Assembly (NCBI GenBank): GCA_016717325.1
Contig: JADKFV010000009.1
Span: 1 to 64,000, forward strand
Reading direction: 5' to 3'
DNA: 64,000 bases
Source: Bacteroidota bacterium
GTDB lineage: Bacteria; Bacteroidota; Bacteroidia; AKYH767-A; OLB10
A program made the position numbers and the translations under genes. Below, in pieces: positions 53,766 through 63,376 of this stretch (position 1 is the first letter of the stretch; each line of letters begins with the position of its first letter). The notes under the pieces are model-generated. The model had not been told where the DNA came from and ran no database searches. It saw only the letters and a list, made by a program, of their open reading frames with translations.

Positions 53766-54509
53766 ATGATAAGAGCTATAATAATAGATGATGAACAGCA
53801 TTGCATTAACAGACTGAGCGGATTACTCATCGAACATTGCAAAGATTCGATTCACTTGATGGATGTTTTTGCTAGCGTAGAAAAAGGAATTATAGGAATA
53901 AAAAAATTGCAACCCGATTTAATTTTTCTCGATGTAATGATTAAGGACAAAACAGGATTCGATCTTTTAAAAGAACTTGACGAGATTAATTTTGCAATAA
54001 TATTTACTACCGCTTTCGAAAAGTTTGCATTGCAAGCCATAAAATTTAGTGCCATTGATTATTTATTAAAACCGATTGATGAAAGTGATTTAAAATTATC
54101 CGTTGAAAAATTAAAACATAAGCTTACAAAAGGCGATACTTCGGCCAAGTTGGATGTGCTGTTTAATAATATGCAAAGCACCTCGAAACGAATTTGTGTG
54201 CCCGATATAAACGGTTTGTTTTTTTTAAATGTGAGCGATATTATTCGCTGCCAAAGCGATGTAAACTATACTCACATTTATTTAAAAGACAAACAAAAAT
54301 TAACGGTTGCCAAAACATTAAAAGAGTTTGAAGAAATGCTGGTTGAGTATAATTTTTTCAGAGTACACAATTCAAACCTTATCACTCTTTCACACATTAA
54401 AAATTATGTGAAAGGCAAAGGCGGTTATGTGGTAATGATTGATGGTGCTGAAATTGAAGTGTCGACCAGGCGGAAGGATGATTTTTTGAAACGACTGATG
54501 GAGATGTAA
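53766..54509 (+). CDS. LytTR-family response regulator
   Basis: A 247-residue regulator, intact. The receiver domain has IDDEQ, phospho-acceptor Asp56 in LIFLDVMIKDKTG, and the conserved Lys in YLLKPIDESD. The C-terminal LytTR domain follows (KRICVPDINGLFFLNVSDII, FFRVHNSNLITLSHIKNYVK). It begins 18 bp after the reconstructed end of the TPR kinase, so the two are an operon. The same receiver-LytTR layout as the regulator at 32446, with moderate similarity, makes them paralogous circuits. Its targets are unknown; the divergent beta-helix operon is a candidate. Confidence 0.93.
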   Translation: MIRAIIIDDEQHCINRLSGLLIEHCKDSIHLMDVFASVEKGIIGIKKLQPDLIFLDVMIKDKTGFDLLKELDEINFAIIFTTAFEKFALQAIKFSAIDYLLKPIDESDLKLSVEKLKHKLTKGDTSAKLDVLFNNMQSTSKRICVPDINGLFFLNVSDIIRCQSDVNYTHIYLKDKQKLTVAKTLKEFEEMLVEYNFFRVHNSNLITLSHIKNYVKGKGGYVVMIDGAEIEVSTRRKDDFLKRLMEM

Positions 54510-54735
54510 ATTTTTCTTTAACCCTTTCTATTAGTATCAATGACTTACGGTCTTTGATTTTAAAATATCTAAATCAAATTACGCCTTCCAGAAAAAAGAT
54601 TCTCACAGCTGGCAAAACCCCTGAACTCTTAAAAGTCAACAGGAATGTCATAACGCGAAAACTTTCTCATGGGTTCGAGTATACAAGCTGCAAAACTAAA
54701 TTCCCTTTAACAACCCAACAGTTCGAGAGTACTCA

Positions 54736-54790
54736 ATCCAAGCTTTGAACTTCCCCAACTCTTGAACTCCTAAACCTTTGAACTTTCAAA
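54736..54790. repeat. low-complexity CTTTGAAC-type repeat between converging genes
   Basis: Four to five imperfect units (AAGCTTTGAACTTCC, CAACTCTTGAACTCC, TAAACCTTTGAACTTTC) fill the gap before the 3' end of the TonB receptor gene. The upstream 54510-54735 stretch has no convincing gene. Confidence 0.6.
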
Positions 54791-57062
54791 ACCTATAAAC
54801 AATATTTGCTTTTACAAAAAATGGAGTGCCGGGAGTAAAATGCAATTCCGATACTGGTGTTGTTTCATTTGGCAATCGACTTTCTGTATCGAATTGTGCC
54901 TGATTCCATTTTGAGTTAAAAATATTTTCGGCAGTTATACCAAATTCGAATTTCGAAACTTTATAACTTAACACAACATCAAAAAGAGAATAACCTTTTG
55001 CAGTTACACTATTTGTTTCGTTGGCAGGGCGCGAATCGATATGACGATAACGAAGGCTGCCACTAAATCCTTTTTCTTGTTTATAGGTAAGACCGCCAAT
55101 GCTTGTAAGCTGCGGTGCAAGCGGAATATAGTTTTCGCCATTTGCAACATTAACCAACCGTCCACGATTTAAATTGAAATCTACATCGGCAAATAATTTA
55201 TTCGTTATCTGATAGCGAATGGCAAAGTCTATACCTGTTCTTTGTGTTGGATTATTTGTTTCTACTGTTGCTTCATCGCCTACATAAACCAATTCGCTTT
55301 CAAGATACAAATACCATAAGGCCGTTTGTATAATAGCCCTCTTGGTTAAATTAAATTCGCTACCTACTTCGGCACCATAAGCCCGCGGAAGGCTGTTGTT
55401 TATTTTGTTTATTACTACAGAACGGGCATCGTTGGAGTGAAATCCAATTCCTGATTTTACGAACAGTTGTAACCCATCTTTCACATTATAGAAGAAATTT
55501 AATTTTGGACTACCTCGTATTATTGATTTAGTCCCCGAATTTTCCGCAACTTTATTGTCGTTAAACTGGAAGCGAAAATAATCGAATCGCAAACCAGTGT
55601 TCACCGAAAATTGCTGACTTATATCGAGCGTAAAATCTACAAAGGAATTTATGTTGCTTTGCATGACTTTGCCTGAAACAACAGTGTCGGTAATTTCTCT
55701 TTTCACGGCATTGCGCAACATAATATTTGCAATATCATTTCGCGATCCCAATCCGGCATTGAACATTAATTTTTTATCGCCAATTAAATATTCGTTTTGC
55801 AATGTGCCGCTATAACCAAAATATTACGCTTATCTGTTTGATTTATTTCATCACCATTTATACTATCATTAAGAAAGAAAGTAAAGTTTGAATAGAGATT
55901 GAAATAATAATTCACATAATAAAGTTGATTTTTTATCAGCATATTATTGCTGAGTGTGGTGGCAATAGTTGCATTAACATTACTGCGATTTGTTTGTCCA
56001 CCTTCGCTGGGATCAATGCTGCCGTAAATGCTTATATCACCCGATTCTACTGCCCGCTGTGGTACCTGCCCCGATGCATTCCAGTGGGCCGAAAATGTTG
56101 ATGCTGAGAATGTGAGTTGATTTTTATCATTCAACACGGCATTATATTTTCCAAATAAATTATAGCGGTTAAATTTTTGTTTTGCTAAAAAATATGAATT
56201 TGTAAATACATATTCTCCGGCCACAAAAGCATTTTCATTTCTCTTTGTAAGAATATGTTGATTCTCCGGCAATTTTATCATTGTCATACACCTGTAAGTA
56301 TCAAACATACCTGCTTCTAATTTTATCTCATTATTGGCTATAGCATTTTTTGTAAAAAACTCTCCAGTGCCCGATGTGGAAAAATCGCCAAACTTGGCAT
56401 TGTATGGGCCTTTGTAAACATTTAGTTTTTCTACCGTTTCGGGAATCACAAAATGAAAATCGGCATAGCCCTGCCCATGAGCATGCGATACCATATTCAC
56501 AGGTAAACCATCAATCGAAATATTAAAATCTGTTCCATGATCACTATCAAATCCACGAAGAAATATTTGTTCTGCTTTGCCACCACCTGCATGTTGTGCA
56601 ATAAATAAACCCGGCACCAGCGTAAGTAAATCCTGTGTAGTATTTACTGGTCGCAATAACTTGTCGATATCTGTAATTGTTTCTTTGTTGTTGGTTTTCT
56701 TTTGCACCATTTACTTTTATTTCTGCTAAATCTATTCCCGAAATTTTCATATCGAAATTAATTGTTGTGTCAGAGTGGAGCGAAATATTTTGTTCCATTT
56801 TACTATACCCAAAACGATATGCATGAAGCTGATAATTATAAGCTGATAAATTATTAAATTGAAAATTTCCCTGCTCATCTGTTACAGCCTTGTGTTCGCC
56901 AGGTTGTAACATAATCAGTGCATCGGGAACGGGCAAATGTGTTTCGGCAGAATTTATTTGCCCACTCAGTTTTATTTTTTGTGGCAATGCCATTGTGCAA
57001 ATGCACATTAAAACAAATAATGCAATCGACTTTTTATGCTTGAGTAATGTGTCCATTTTCAA
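54786..57062 (-). pseudogene. TonB-dependent outer-membrane receptor, two frameshifts
   Basis: Three overlapping minus-strand frames form one receptor of about 760 residues. The N-terminus has a signal peptide and a carboxypeptidase-like regulatory domain (IKLSGQINSAETHLPVPDAL, LHAYRFGYSKMEQNISLHSD). The plug follows (TTQDLLTLVPGLFIAQHAGG, QIFLRGFDSDHGTDFNISID, GLPVNMVSHAHGQGYAD), then barrel strands ending LHFTPGTPFFVKANIVYRF with the usual C-terminal Phe. Frames join at an A run near 56690 (removing one A gives VNGAKKTNNKETITDID) and at a T run near 55805 (adding one T gives RNIFGYSGTLQNEYLIGD). Such receptors import metal or organic ligands using the proton-motive force. It is divergent from the DUF4331 genes, a combination suggesting a shared substrate. 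Confidence 0.85.
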
Positions 57063-57539
57063 ATATTATAAATGGTTTGGAATGATATACGTACGCCATC
57101 ATCATTTGGATTTTTTGAAACGAAATTAATATATTTTTGCTTTATTAATTGAGTCCCATCCGAAAAGTCTCAAAAGGAAAAATGCCACTAATTCACCAAA
57201 ACACTAAATCCCACAAAATATTACAAATGGTTTGTTTACGACTTAGTGGAATTTTGTGGCTTTGTGTTTTTGTGACAAAAATAATTTTTCGGAGCCGACT
57301 CATAATTAGATTAGTTCGTTGAGATGCGAACACTTTTTGTAATTCTTTTATTCGTGATTAAATTTTATTTCAAATTTTCAAATATTTTTTTCTCTACTGT
57401 ATTGCCTTTAAACAAAGGAATTCAGCAACATTCTGTTTTTTTCGATTTCACTTTTTATACAACAATTATTTAAAAAATAAATCCAAGCATAAAACTTTAG
57501 CGTAGGTATCGCATATTAACATTTAAAAAAGTTTTAAAT
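57063..57539. other. divergent intergenic region with palindromic repeat copy B
   Basis: A 477-bp non-coding gap between the TonB receptor and the first DUF4331 gene. It holds the dispersed palindromic repeat listed next; otherwise AT-rich with no clear promoter box. Confidence 0.5.
57151..57303. repeat. dispersed palindromic repeat, copy B
   Basis: Reverse-orientation relative of the element at 5505-5654. Outer arms GAGTCCCATCCGAAAA (57151) and TTTTTCGGAGCCGACTC (ending 57301); inner block GCCACTAATTCACC at 57184 and the shared core, which on the minus strand reads GTGGGATTTAGTGTTTTGG. Interior non-coding. Confidence 0.75.
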
Positions 57540-59313
57540 ATGCAAAAGTTCACATTACTAAAAAAGTGCAGTTGTACTAACCATTATAGGTGGTCTTACC
57601 TATGCCGGTTTACGCAACACACGCATCGAGGCATCATCGCATCGCGAGGCGCCTCTCATCTGCAACGATCCGGTGGCGGACAATACCGATTTGTACGCCT
57701 TCCGCAGTCCCGACAAGCCGGGCTTCATCACTGTTATGGCCAATTATGTGCCATTCGAATTACCTATGGGAGGACCAAACTATTCATCGTTTGGCGAAAA
57801 TGTACGATATGAAATTCATATCAAGAACAACGCTGCTACTACCAGCGATGACATCACTTACCGTTTTACGTTTACAAAAATGAACGAGGATCCAAGTACG
57901 TTCTTTAATATTCGACTGGGAGCACAAAATTTAAAAACCACTTTTAAGTGTGAGAAGAAAAAAGGTGCAGGTGCGTTTACAACTATAGTTAGTAATGGTA
58001 CAGTACCGCCACCAAATATAGGACCACGTTCTATAGACACGCCCGGACTTGGACTTGGTAAATCGTATGCACAAATTATGCAGGATGCCATTACAAATGC
58101 AAGTGGCAACGGTGGCGAAATTATTTATTGTGGCCCGGCCGATGATCCTTTCTTTGTTGACCTTGGTGGTATATTCGATTTAGGACAAACACGCCAGAAC
58201 TTTACAGGTGTTTTACGTGCACGCGATGGTGTGGGTGGATTTAATGTGCATACTATAGCTATGCAAATTCCTATTGCAACATTGCAAAAAGATAACAAGC
58301 CCGTAACAATGCGTAAGAATATTCTTGACCCTGATTTCGTAATTGGAGTGTGGGCATCGGCCAGCCGCCAGGAAGTAAAAACAATCAGAGGCATGGGACA
58401 AAAACCTTTGTACACAGGTAACTGGGTGCAAGTGTCACGCTTAGGAATGCCACTTACAAACGAGGCAGTTATTCCTATTGGTGGAAAAGACAAATGGAAT
58501 GCACGCACACCATATAACGAAGATCCTGCAATGGAAGCATACTTCTGTAATCCTGAACTTGGTTTGTATATGGACAATAGTTTGTTTGGGCCAGCTGTTC
58601 CATCACTTGCTGATTTGCGCATACAACGTGCATCACCAACAATTTTGGGAAATGTGGATTTTGGAAATACACATGATGGATTATTTGTGCTTTACGGTCA
58701 TCCTGCAACTACAGGCACTGCATTGGACACTGCTATTTTTGGTAAATATTTATTGCGTGCAGGTCAACCTCGTTCGGCCGATTTGTTACCAATATTTTAT
58801 ACCGGTGTTCCAAACCTTGCGCCTTATCAATTAGCAGTGAAAAAAACAGCCGGCAATCCATTGTCAGCTGGTAAGCCGTTTATAAATAATTTCTTACCTA
58901 CGTTTGGTGATATGCTACGCCTCAATATGGCTGTGCCTCCTACTCAACGTAACGATCCTAAATTCTCTTCGCTTGGAATTATTGCTGCTGCTGTTGAGGG
59001 ATTAACAAATCCTATTTATAACAATAAAGCAATACAGGATATTCCAAACATGGATGGCTTTCCAAATGGCCGCAGATTGGAAGATGATGTTACACGTATC
59101 GAATTACAAGCAGTAAGTGGTGTGGCATTGGCTGCATGCGGATTGTTTTACGATGATTACACTATTGGTCAAAGTCCGCTAACACCGGGGTTGTTAAAAG
59201 TATTAGGGTACACAACAGGCCTCGAAAAAAATGATGCGCCTTTCAAAACATCGTTCCCATATGTTGCAGCACCTTGGAGTGGTTACGAGTATCATTTTGC
59301 CAATACTTATTAA
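57540..59313 (+). pseudogene. DUF4331 family secreted protein, first paralogue, one N-terminal frameshift
   Basis: The first of two tandem DUF4331 proteins. Hallmarks are EASSHREAPL, DPVADNTDLYAFRSPD, ITYRFTFTKMNEDPSTFF, GPADDPFFVDLGGIFDLGQT, SRLGMPLTNEAVIPIGGKD and FPNGRRLEDDVTRIELQAVS. From ATG 57540 the frame starts MQKFTLLK and then leaves the family frame in a six-A run at about 57559-57564; removing one A yields SAVVLTIIGGLTYAGLRNTR, which is a proper membrane-export segment, and joins the 546-residue body. It lacks the T9SS tail present in its neighbour. DUF4331 proteins are abundant extracellular proteins in Bacteroidota and other phyla with no assigned reaction. Confidence 0.85.
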
Positions 59314-59369
59314 TATTTTACAATCACTAACTATAACTATATACGTTAAAAATAAAAAAACACAAAATT

Positions 59370-61463
59370 ATGTTTAATACAAAATCAATAATAAAAACCA
59401 CTTTGGTATTGGCTGTAGTAGCGGGATGCTTTGCATTCGGAATACGCCAAAGTAAATTAACAGCGAGTAGCCATCGCGAGGCACCATTAATTGCCGATGA
59501 TCCTATTGCCGATAATACGGACCTGTATGCGTTTCGCAGTCCCGATGACAGTACTACTGTAACCATCATTGCAGCATACAATCCAATACAACTGGCACAG
59601 GGCGGACCAAACTATTATCAGTTTGGTGAAGATGTACGTTACGAAATTCACATCAAGAACTCGACCGTGGCACCCACAACTGATGACATAACATATCGTT
59701 TTACATTTTCAAAAACGAACGAAGATCCTTCAACATTTTTTAACATTCGTTTAGGTCAGCAAAATTTAAAAACAACTTACAAAATGGAGCGTTGGGTGCG
59801 TAAAGTTGGCGGAGGTTATTCTACATGGATTACAAATGGTGCTGTGCCACCGGCTAATATAGGGCCACGTTCTATAAACGATCCGGTATTGGGTTTAGGC
59901 AAAACGTATCAGCAATTAGTAGGTGCGGCTATCACAACTTCAACCAGTCCCGAGAAAGAAAAAGTTTATTGTGGCCCTGCTGACGATCCGTTTTTTGTTG
60001 ACTTAGGTGGTATTTTCGACCTAGGACAAACACGTGCAGGTGGCACCGGAATAAATGCGCCCGAAGATGGAATTGCTTGCCGCAATGTAAACGTGATTGC
60101 TATAAAAGTGCCTATCAAATTTTTACAAAAAGATGGTAAGAATGCATGGAACGCACAAAATATTTTGGACCCGAATTTTGTTGTTGGTGTTTGGGCATCG
60201 GCAAGTCGTCCTAAAATTTCTACCTTGAATACCGATGGAACTAAGCCTACTACTTCAGGATATTATGTTCAGGTATCGCGCTTAGGTATGCCACTTACAA
60301 ACGAGGCAGTTATTCCTTTAGGAAGCAAAGACAAATGGAATTCCCTTACGCCATACAAAGAAGATCCTGCAATGGAAGCTTACTTCTGCAATCCTGAATT
60401 GGGATTGTACATGGACGATAGTTTGTTTGGTGGTGCAGTTCCCGGATTAGCCGCACTGCGCATACAGCGTGCTTCGCCAACAGTGTTAGGCAATGTAGAT
60501 TTTGGCAATAATAACGATGGTTTACATGTTTTGTATGGTCATCCTGCAACTACAGGTACTGCATTGGATACTGCCATTTTTGGAAAATATTTGTTGCGTG
60601 CCGGTCAACCTCGTTCGGTAGATTTGTTGCCAATATTTTATACCGGTGTTCCTAATCTTGCACCTTATCAGCTTGCAACTGGTAAAACTGCGGGCAATCC
60701 TTTATCGGCAGGCAAGCCTTTCATCAATAACTTCTTACCTACGTTTGGCGATATGTTGCGCCTGAATATGGCCGTGCCTGTTACGCCACGCAATCATCCT
60801 AAGTTTTCTTCACTGGGCATAATAGCCGCTGCTGTAGAGGGATTAACTAATCCTGTATACGCTAATACCAATATGGAATGGATACCGAATATGGATGGTT
60901 TCCCAAATGGCCGCAGACTTGAAGATGATGTTACCCGTATAGAATTGCAGGCAGTAAGTGGTGCCGCACTGGCAGCAGTTGGATTGTGGTACGATGATTA
61001 TACAATAGGACAAAGCCCGCTTACACCAGGCCTGTTGAATGTATTGGGATACACTACCGGGATCGAAAGCAACGACTTACCATTTAAGAAAGGTTTCCCA
61101 TATGTAGCCAATCCATGGAGCGGATACGGAAAATGTGGTGGCCCTAAAGCTGCAACAAATGGCAGTAACCGTATTGGTATGAACGTTGGAGTGCCGACTG
61201 TGGTGTTGATGCAAAACTATCCTAACCCTTGTAAGGACTTTACAAAGTTTACCTATCATGTTTCAGCCGATTCGTATATTAATATCAGCATATACAATAC
61301 CACAGGCGAACTTGTAACGGTTCTTGTAAACGAAGGAAAGGCAACTGGCGATCATGAGGTAGTATGGAACTTACAGGGCAAAATTGCTCCGGGAGTTTAC
61401 TATGCTTCTATCACTTCAAACAATACCATAGGACAAACACTGAAGGTGAATGTAACGAAGTAA
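59370..61463 (+). CDS. DUF4331 family protein with T9SS sorting domain, second paralogue
   Basis: A 697-residue exported protein. Signal-like segment TTLVLAVVAGCFAFGIRQ; DUF4331 body beginning SSHREAPLIADDPIADNTD and retaining all blocks found in the first paralogue (DDPFFVDLGGIFDLGQT, LEDDVTRIELQAVSGAALAA); then a C-terminal extension with a type A sorting domain (VVLMQNYPNPCKDFTKFTYH, APGVYYASITSNNTIGQTLK). It starts 57 bp after its paralogue, and the two are probably co-transcribed; a terminator follows at 61572. The pair differ mainly by the sorting tail, so one may stay periplasmic while the other is exported to the surface. Confidence 0.92.
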   Translation: MFNTKSIIKTTLVLAVVAGCFAFGIRQSKLTASSHREAPLIADDPIADNTDLYAFRSPDDSTTVTIIAAYNPIQLAQGGPNYYQFGEDVRYEIHIKNSTVAPTTDDITYRFTFSKTNEDPSTFFNIRLGQQNLKTTYKMERWVRKVGGGYSTWITNGAVPPANIGPRSINDPVLGLGKTYQQLVGAAITTSTSPEKEKVYCGPADDPFFVDLGGIFDLGQTRAGGTGINAPEDGIACRNVNVIAIKVPIKFLQKDGKNAWNAQNILDPNFVVGVWASASRPKISTLNTDGTKPTTSGYYVQVSRLGMPLTNEAVIPLGSKDKWNSLTPYKEDPAMEAYFCNPELGLYMDDSLFGGAVPGLAALRIQRASPTVLGNVDFGNNNDGLHVLYGHPATTGTALDTAIFGKYLLRAGQPRSVDLLPIFYTGVPNLAPYQLATGKTAGNPLSAGKPFINNFLPTFGDMLRLNMAVPVTPRNHPKFSSLGIIAAAVEGLTNPVYANTNMEWIPNMDGFPNGRRLEDDVTRIELQAVSGAALAAVGLWYDDYTIGQSPLTPGLLNVLGYTTGIESNDLPFKKGFPYVANPWSGYGKCGGPKAATNGSNRIGMNVGVPTVVLMQNYPNPCKDFTKFTYHVSADSYINISIYNTTGELVTVLVNEGKATGDHEVVWNLQGKIAPGVYYASITSNNTIGQTLKVNVTK

Positions 61464-61571
61464 TTTTTTTTAATGCTGAAATATTTAAATACAATCCCAT
61501 CTTCAATTTAGTTTGTATCCCGCCAGGGCAATGCAAAAATAAAAATGAGTAAAATAAGGGGTCATTCATGC

Positions 61572-61607
61572 AACCGGTTGGTAAGGAATTACCAGCCGGT
61601 TTTTTTG
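61572..61607 (+). terminator. intrinsic terminator of the DUF4331 operon
   Basis: Stem AACCGGTTGGTAA / TTACCAGCCGGTT with a GGAA loop (13 bp with one G-T mismatch), followed by a T run, about 110 bp after the stop codon. Confidence 0.9.
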
Positions 61608-61620
61608 TTTGCGCCATACC

Positions 61621-61930
61621 ACAAGCGTCAGCCCACCCGCGTCAGCCAACTTGCGTCAGCCCATCCGCGCCAGCCGCTGTTGGAGTCCCCTCCAACAGCC
61701 ACATGCGCTAGCCCACATGCGCTAGCTGCTGCTGAAGTCCCCTCCAACAGCCATAAGCGCCAGCCCGCCCGCGCCAGCCGCTCGCGTCAGCTGCTGCTGA
61801 AGTCCCTACCAATAGCCACATGCGCTAGCCCAATGGATTATTGGAGAAAACTCCAACAATGGCTGTGCTCAAAGCCTGATGAATAGTTGGAGACAACTCC
61901 AACTATGGCTTTGAAGAAAACTCCAACATA
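61621..61930. repeat. GC-rich tandem repeat and hairpin array
   Basis: Four 14-bp tandem units (GCGTCAGCCCACCC type) start at 61625. Further GCGC(C/T)AGCC units follow, alternating with GTTGGAG...CTCCAAC hairpins at 61679-61696, 61837-61860 (ATTATTGGAG-AAAA-CTCCAACAAT) and 61883-61906 (ATAGTTGGAG-ACAA-CTCCAACTAT, a perfect 10-bp stem). The base composition is far richer in G+C than the surrounding genome. Frames through it are low-complexity and not credible genes. Confidence 0.85.
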
Positions 61931-61985
61931 CTTAAATCCAAACCATCAACACTAACGTATGTATTTCAAAACCATAAAAAATAAA

Positions 61986-63365
61986 ATGATGAGAAAATAC
62001 TTTTATCCAATATTGTTATTAAGCTTCGTTGCATTTGTGAGTGCAATTATAGTAACACAAAAAAAAGACAAGGAGAAACTTACTTCTCCTATAAAAGAGC
62101 GCAGAGGGCAAATTACAATGGGTAGCGAATGGCTAAATGCAAAACAAGCTATCGAAGGATTGATAGCATCCGTTGATAAAAATCCAAACGACACAAAAGC
62201 AAAAATGCAACTTGCAATGGGTTATATACAGGAAGCACGTGCTACGGGCGATCATGCATATTACGACAAAGCCGCAATGAAACTTATTAAAGATGTGCTG
62301 GCAGAAGTAAACAATAACAGCAATCCATCGCATAAGGATATGCGTTTCGAAGCCACCATGGCAAAAAGTATTATACAGGCATCGCAACATCATTTTACCG
62401 ATGCACTTAATACTGCCAACGAAGCTGTAAAATTAAATCCATACAATGCCTACGTATACGGTATTGTTTGCGATGCAAATGTAGAGTTAGGAAATTATAC
62501 TCAGGCAATTGATGCTGCCGATAAAATGGTTTCTATTCGGCCCGATATAAAATCGTATTCACGTGTGGCATACCTGCGCGAAATACATGGCGATTTCAAT
62601 GGCGCCAAAGAAGCAATGCAAATGGCAGTTAATGCAGGCTATCCCGGTATGGAACAAACCGAATGGTGCCGCACACAACTCGCACAGTTGTATGAAAAAA
62701 CGGGGGTACTTGATTCTGCAAATGCATTGTATAATATGTCACTTAACTTTAAGCCCGATTATGCTTATGCACATGCAGGCCTTGGACGAATAGCACAATA
62801 CAATCAAAAATATGATCAGGCCATAGATTATTTTACAAAGGCAAATAAATCGGTAATTGATTATTCTTTCAATCAGTCGATATGTGAGGTGTACTTATTG
62901 CAAAAAAACAAAACTGCTGCCGATAAATATTTCGATAATGCATTGGAACAATTGCAAAGTGGTGAACATGCTGCAAATGTAGAAGATGATGAAATGGGGC
63001 ATTATGCCGACAGGGAATTATCGAATGTGTACTTACTAAACGGGCAGTATGATAAAGCAATAGAACATGCTATAAAAGAATACAACAGGAGGCCGGCAAA
63101 TATTGATGTAAACGAAACGCTTGCATGGGCATATTATAAAAACGCGGAGTACGGTAAAGCAATGCAGTACATTAATGTGGCAATGAAAACCAATTCGCAA
63201 AATGCAGTTTTATTGAAAAAGGCTTCGGCCATTTATGCTAAAAATAATTTAATAGAACGCAGTAAACAATTGAGTATGATGGCAGAGAAAATTAATCCTG
63301 CAATACAAAAACAATTGTTGTGCAATGCCGGTTTCAATACATCTCAATTGGCACTAAAAAATTAA
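61986..63365 (+). CDS. TPR-repeat protein with N-terminal membrane anchor
   Basis: About 459 residues: a short hydrophobic N-terminus (RKYFYPILLLSFVAFVSAII) that anchors or exports the protein, then at least eight TPR-like helical pairs (DKNPNDTKAKMQLAMGYIQE, ANEAVKLNPYNAYVYGIVCD, ALYNMSLNFKPDYAYAHAGL, AIEHAIKEYNRRPANIDVNE, AMQYINVAMKTNSQNAVLLK). TPRs mediate protein-protein contacts. An ATG 27 bp upstream is in frame; I prefer the MMRKYF start because the extension is not signal-like. It lies between the DUF4331 genes and the HupE/UreJ-like gene, with 11 bp to the latter, so it probably scaffolds that system. Confidence 0.85.
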   Translation: MMRKYFYPILLLSFVAFVSAIIVTQKKDKEKLTSPIKERRGQITMGSEWLNAKQAIEGLIASVDKNPNDTKAKMQLAMGYIQEARATGDHAYYDKAAMKLIKDVLAEVNNNSNPSHKDMRFEATMAKSIIQASQHHFTDALNTANEAVKLNPYNAYVYGIVCDANVELGNYTQAIDAADKMVSIRPDIKSYSRVAYLREIHGDFNGAKEAMQMAVNAGYPGMEQTEWCRTQLAQLYEKTGVLDSANALYNMSLNFKPDYAYAHAGLGRIAQYNQKYDQAIDYFTKANKSVIDYSFNQSICEVYLLQKNKTAADKYFDNALEQLQSGEHAANVEDDEMGHYADRELSNVYLLNGQYDKAIEHAIKEYNRRPANIDVNETLAWAYYKNAEYGKAMQYINVAMKTNSQNAVLLKKASAIYAKNNLIERSKQLSMMAEKINPAIQKQLLCNAGFNTSQLALKN

Positions 63366-63376
63366 TACTCTTAGCA

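Noticed and set aside
61545..61886. A 113-codon open frame across the GC-rich repeat array
   Set aside because: Low-complexity Pro/Ala/Ser translation driven by tandem repeats; the array is non-coding in appearance and lies right after a terminator.
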